NCBI GenBank assembly: GCA_007128275.1
Contig: SKXR01000157.1
Location: 1 to 5,930, forward strand
Source: Kiritimatiellia bacterium
GTDB lineage: Bacteria > Verrucomicrobiota > Kiritimatiellia > SLAD01
Direction: 5' to 3'
DNA: 5,930 nucleotides
The translations under genes were made by a program, and so were the position numbers. Each line of letters opens with the position of its first letter. The first letter of the stretch is position 1. Below are positions 4,612 to 5,930 of the stretch, in pieces. The notes beneath the pieces were generated by a model. It made no database searches and was not told the origin of the DNA. It saw only the letters and a list, made by a program, of their open reading frames with translations.

Positions 4612-5930
4612 ATGTGGCGCGCACTACAACTGATTCTTATTACGATGGCCGTGGCCGGCGGTCTGGTGCTGGGTTGCGGCGAACGCCCAGGCGAACGCGA
4701 GTTCCAGAACGGCGTACGCCAATTTGAGCGGGGCAACCTCGTGCGCGCCAAGGACCTTTTCGAAAAATCCGTAAACAAGCGGCCCGGCCACGAGGGCAAC
4801 GCGTACGCGTACCAGTATCTCGGGTATATCGCATGGCGGCTTGACGACCCCACGGCGGCCGTGGCGAATTTCGAAACCAGCCGACGCTTGCATCCGCAAC
4901 TCTTCGAACCGGTCTACAGCCTCGCCGTCATCGCGTTTGACGAAGGCGACTATTCCCGCGCCCGGTCCTTGTTCTCCGAAGCCGCCCAACTCAAGCTGGA
5001 CGATCCGCGCCCGTTCGAATACATCGCACACACGCACGCCGACGAAGCGGGCCGTCGCGATGCGAGGCGCATCCTGTATCAGGCCCTTTCACGCGCCCCA
5101 CAATCGCCGCGCATCCTGACCTCGCTCGCGTTGGTCGAACTTGAAGACAACGGCCCGGCCGCCGCCGTGTCCTACCTGATGCAGGCGCTCGAGAACAATC
5201 CGGACTATCCGCCCGCGCTCTTCAACCTCGGTCGCATCTACGCGGATTGGCCGGAGCAGGAAGATCACGCCATCGAATATTACAATCAATACCTCGCCGT
5301 AGCGCCGGAATCCGAACAGCGCACCCGTGCACGCCGCGCCCTTGCCCGCTTGATGCGGCAACCGACGGCGGACGACGAGATCGCAACGCCCGCGCCCGAA
5401 ACGCCACCCGAAGATCCGCCCGCGCCGCGCCCGCGTTCCCTGGACGACATCCTCGAAGAAGCGCAGGACTTGGCCGACACCGGCCAAACGGAACAGGCCG
5501 TATCCCTGTGCCTGCGCGCCGCCGCACAGGCCGGCCAACAACAGCGCACCGACCAGGAAGAACGCGCCCTGTACAAAGCCGTGGCACTCGGACCGAACGT
5601 CGCGCGCGCCCATGTGGCGCTGGGCCGGCACCTCGCGGCCAGGGACCGACACGCCGAGGCCCTGCGGGCGTATCAACGCGCCGTCGAACTCGAATCCGAT
5701 TGGACGCACGCGCTCATCGGCCTTGCGGCAAGCGCCGAGGCCTTATCCAACTACGACGTGGCGCTGGACGCCCTGAACAAAGCCGTAGCGCTTGAACCGA
5801 ACGATCCCGGCCCACTGTGGTCACTCGCGCAGTTGTACGACGAAACCGGCGTGCGTCGCCGCGCCATCGAGGCCTATGAACGGTTTCGCAGGACCTTCGC
5901 CGGCGACCCGCGCGCCAACCGCGCCGAGGA
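4612..5930 (+). CDS. TPR-repeat lipoprotein, 3' end outside the window
   Basis: From ATG 4612 the frame stays open for 439 codons to the right edge with no stop. Residues 1-21 are a signal peptide (MWRALQLILITMAVAGGLVLG) with a lipobox-like VLG just before C22, so the mature protein is probably lipid-anchored in a membrane and faces the periplasm. The remainder is helical tetratricopeptide-type repeats: clear units at ~30-60, 64-96, 98-130, 133-164, 167-198 and 201-233, then a Pro/Glu-rich linker at ~251-275, then more repeats from ~277 on, the best ones carrying ALRAYQRAVELES and ALDALNKAVALEPND. TPR proteins are scaffolds for protein complexes; the partner cannot be read from the sequence. 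There is no Shine-Dalgarno sequence (CCATTCTTTCCC precedes the ATG), and the 12-base gap to yjbQ suggests co-transcription and perhaps re-initiation. Long open frames in other frames over 4600-5800 are shadows of this GC-rich gene. Confidence 0.9.
   Translation, partial: MWRALQLILITMAVAGGLVLGCGERPGEREFQNGVRQFERGNLVRAKDLFEKSVNKRPGHEGNAYAYQYLGYIAWRLDDPTAAVANFETSRRLHPQLFEPVYSLAVIAFDEGDYSRARSLFSEAAQLKLDDPRPFEYIAHTHADEAGRRDARRILYQALSRAPQSPRILTSLALVELEDNGPAAAVSYLMQALENNPDYPPALFNLGRIYADWPEQEDHAIEYYNQYLAVAPESEQRTRARRALARLMRQPTADDEIATPAPETPPEDPPAPRPRSLDDILEEAQDLADTGQTEQAVSLCLRAAAQAGQQQRTDQEERALYKAVALGPNVARAHVALGRHLAARDRHAEALRAYQRAVELESDWTHALIGLAASAEALSNYDVALDALNKAVALEPNDPGPLWSLAQLYDETGVRRRAIEAYERFRRTFAGDPRANRAE

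Noticed and set aside
5089..5709. Long minus-strand frame of about 206 codons and a plus-strand frame at 5247-5795.
   Set aside because: Both are out-of-frame shadows of the TPR gene in GC-rich DNA. Their translations are Arg/Ala/Gly-rich without motifs, while the TPR frame shows repeated family features throughout.

Overview
The window is GC-rich bacterial chromosome with five complete or near-complete chromosomal genes, one 5'-truncated gene and no mobile-element gene, RNA gene or CRISPR array that I can see. The best guess for the source is a PVC-group bacterium of the Kiritimatiellota/Verrucomicrobiota type. That guess rests mainly on the C-terminus of the first protein: a D-x-N-x-D-G-x-x-D calcium-type loop followed by a closing domain of the form 'G-R-x-Y-x-V-Q-Y ... 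W-x-N-L ... R-F-Y-R-I', a layout I associate with large surface or exported proteins of that group. This is inference from motif memory, not from a search.

Layout, left to right. Positions 1-614 (+) hold the C-terminal part of a large, probably exported, calcium-binding-type protein. Positions 615-773 are a spacer with a 36-base palindrome and a short motif that may be the remains of a repeat element. Positions 774-1706 (+) encode a ten-helix-type CaCA-family calcium/sodium antiporter. Positions 1707-1903 form a convergent spacer with nested palindromes. Positions 1904-4125 (-) carry two tandem CNNM/CorC (DUF21 plus CBS) membrane proteins whose reading frames overlap by ATGA; the upstream one has the full DUF21-CBS-CorC_HlyC architecture, and the downstream one stops right after the CBS pair. 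A 69-base divergent spacer (4126-4194) with a good extended -10 promoter separates them from a YjbQ-family gene (4195-4599, +). After only 12 bases comes a TPR lipoprotein gene, 4612 to the window end (+), which has no stop inside the window.

How the parts fit: the CaCA exchanger and the CNNM pair are both divalent-cation exporters by family, so the middle 3.4 kb reads as a small Ca2+/Mg2+ homeostasis neighbourhood, although the two units converge and are not one operon. The yjbQ-TPR pair looks like a short co-transcribed unit with no obvious functional link between the two proteins.

I did not find a clearly new biological system. The most interesting item is the CNNM pair: the two paralogues have decayed in complementary halves of the CBS module and differ at the metal-site motifs, which would fit an obligate heterodimer. 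The spacer palindromes and the apparent lack of Shine-Dalgarno sequences at most starts are secondary points of interest.
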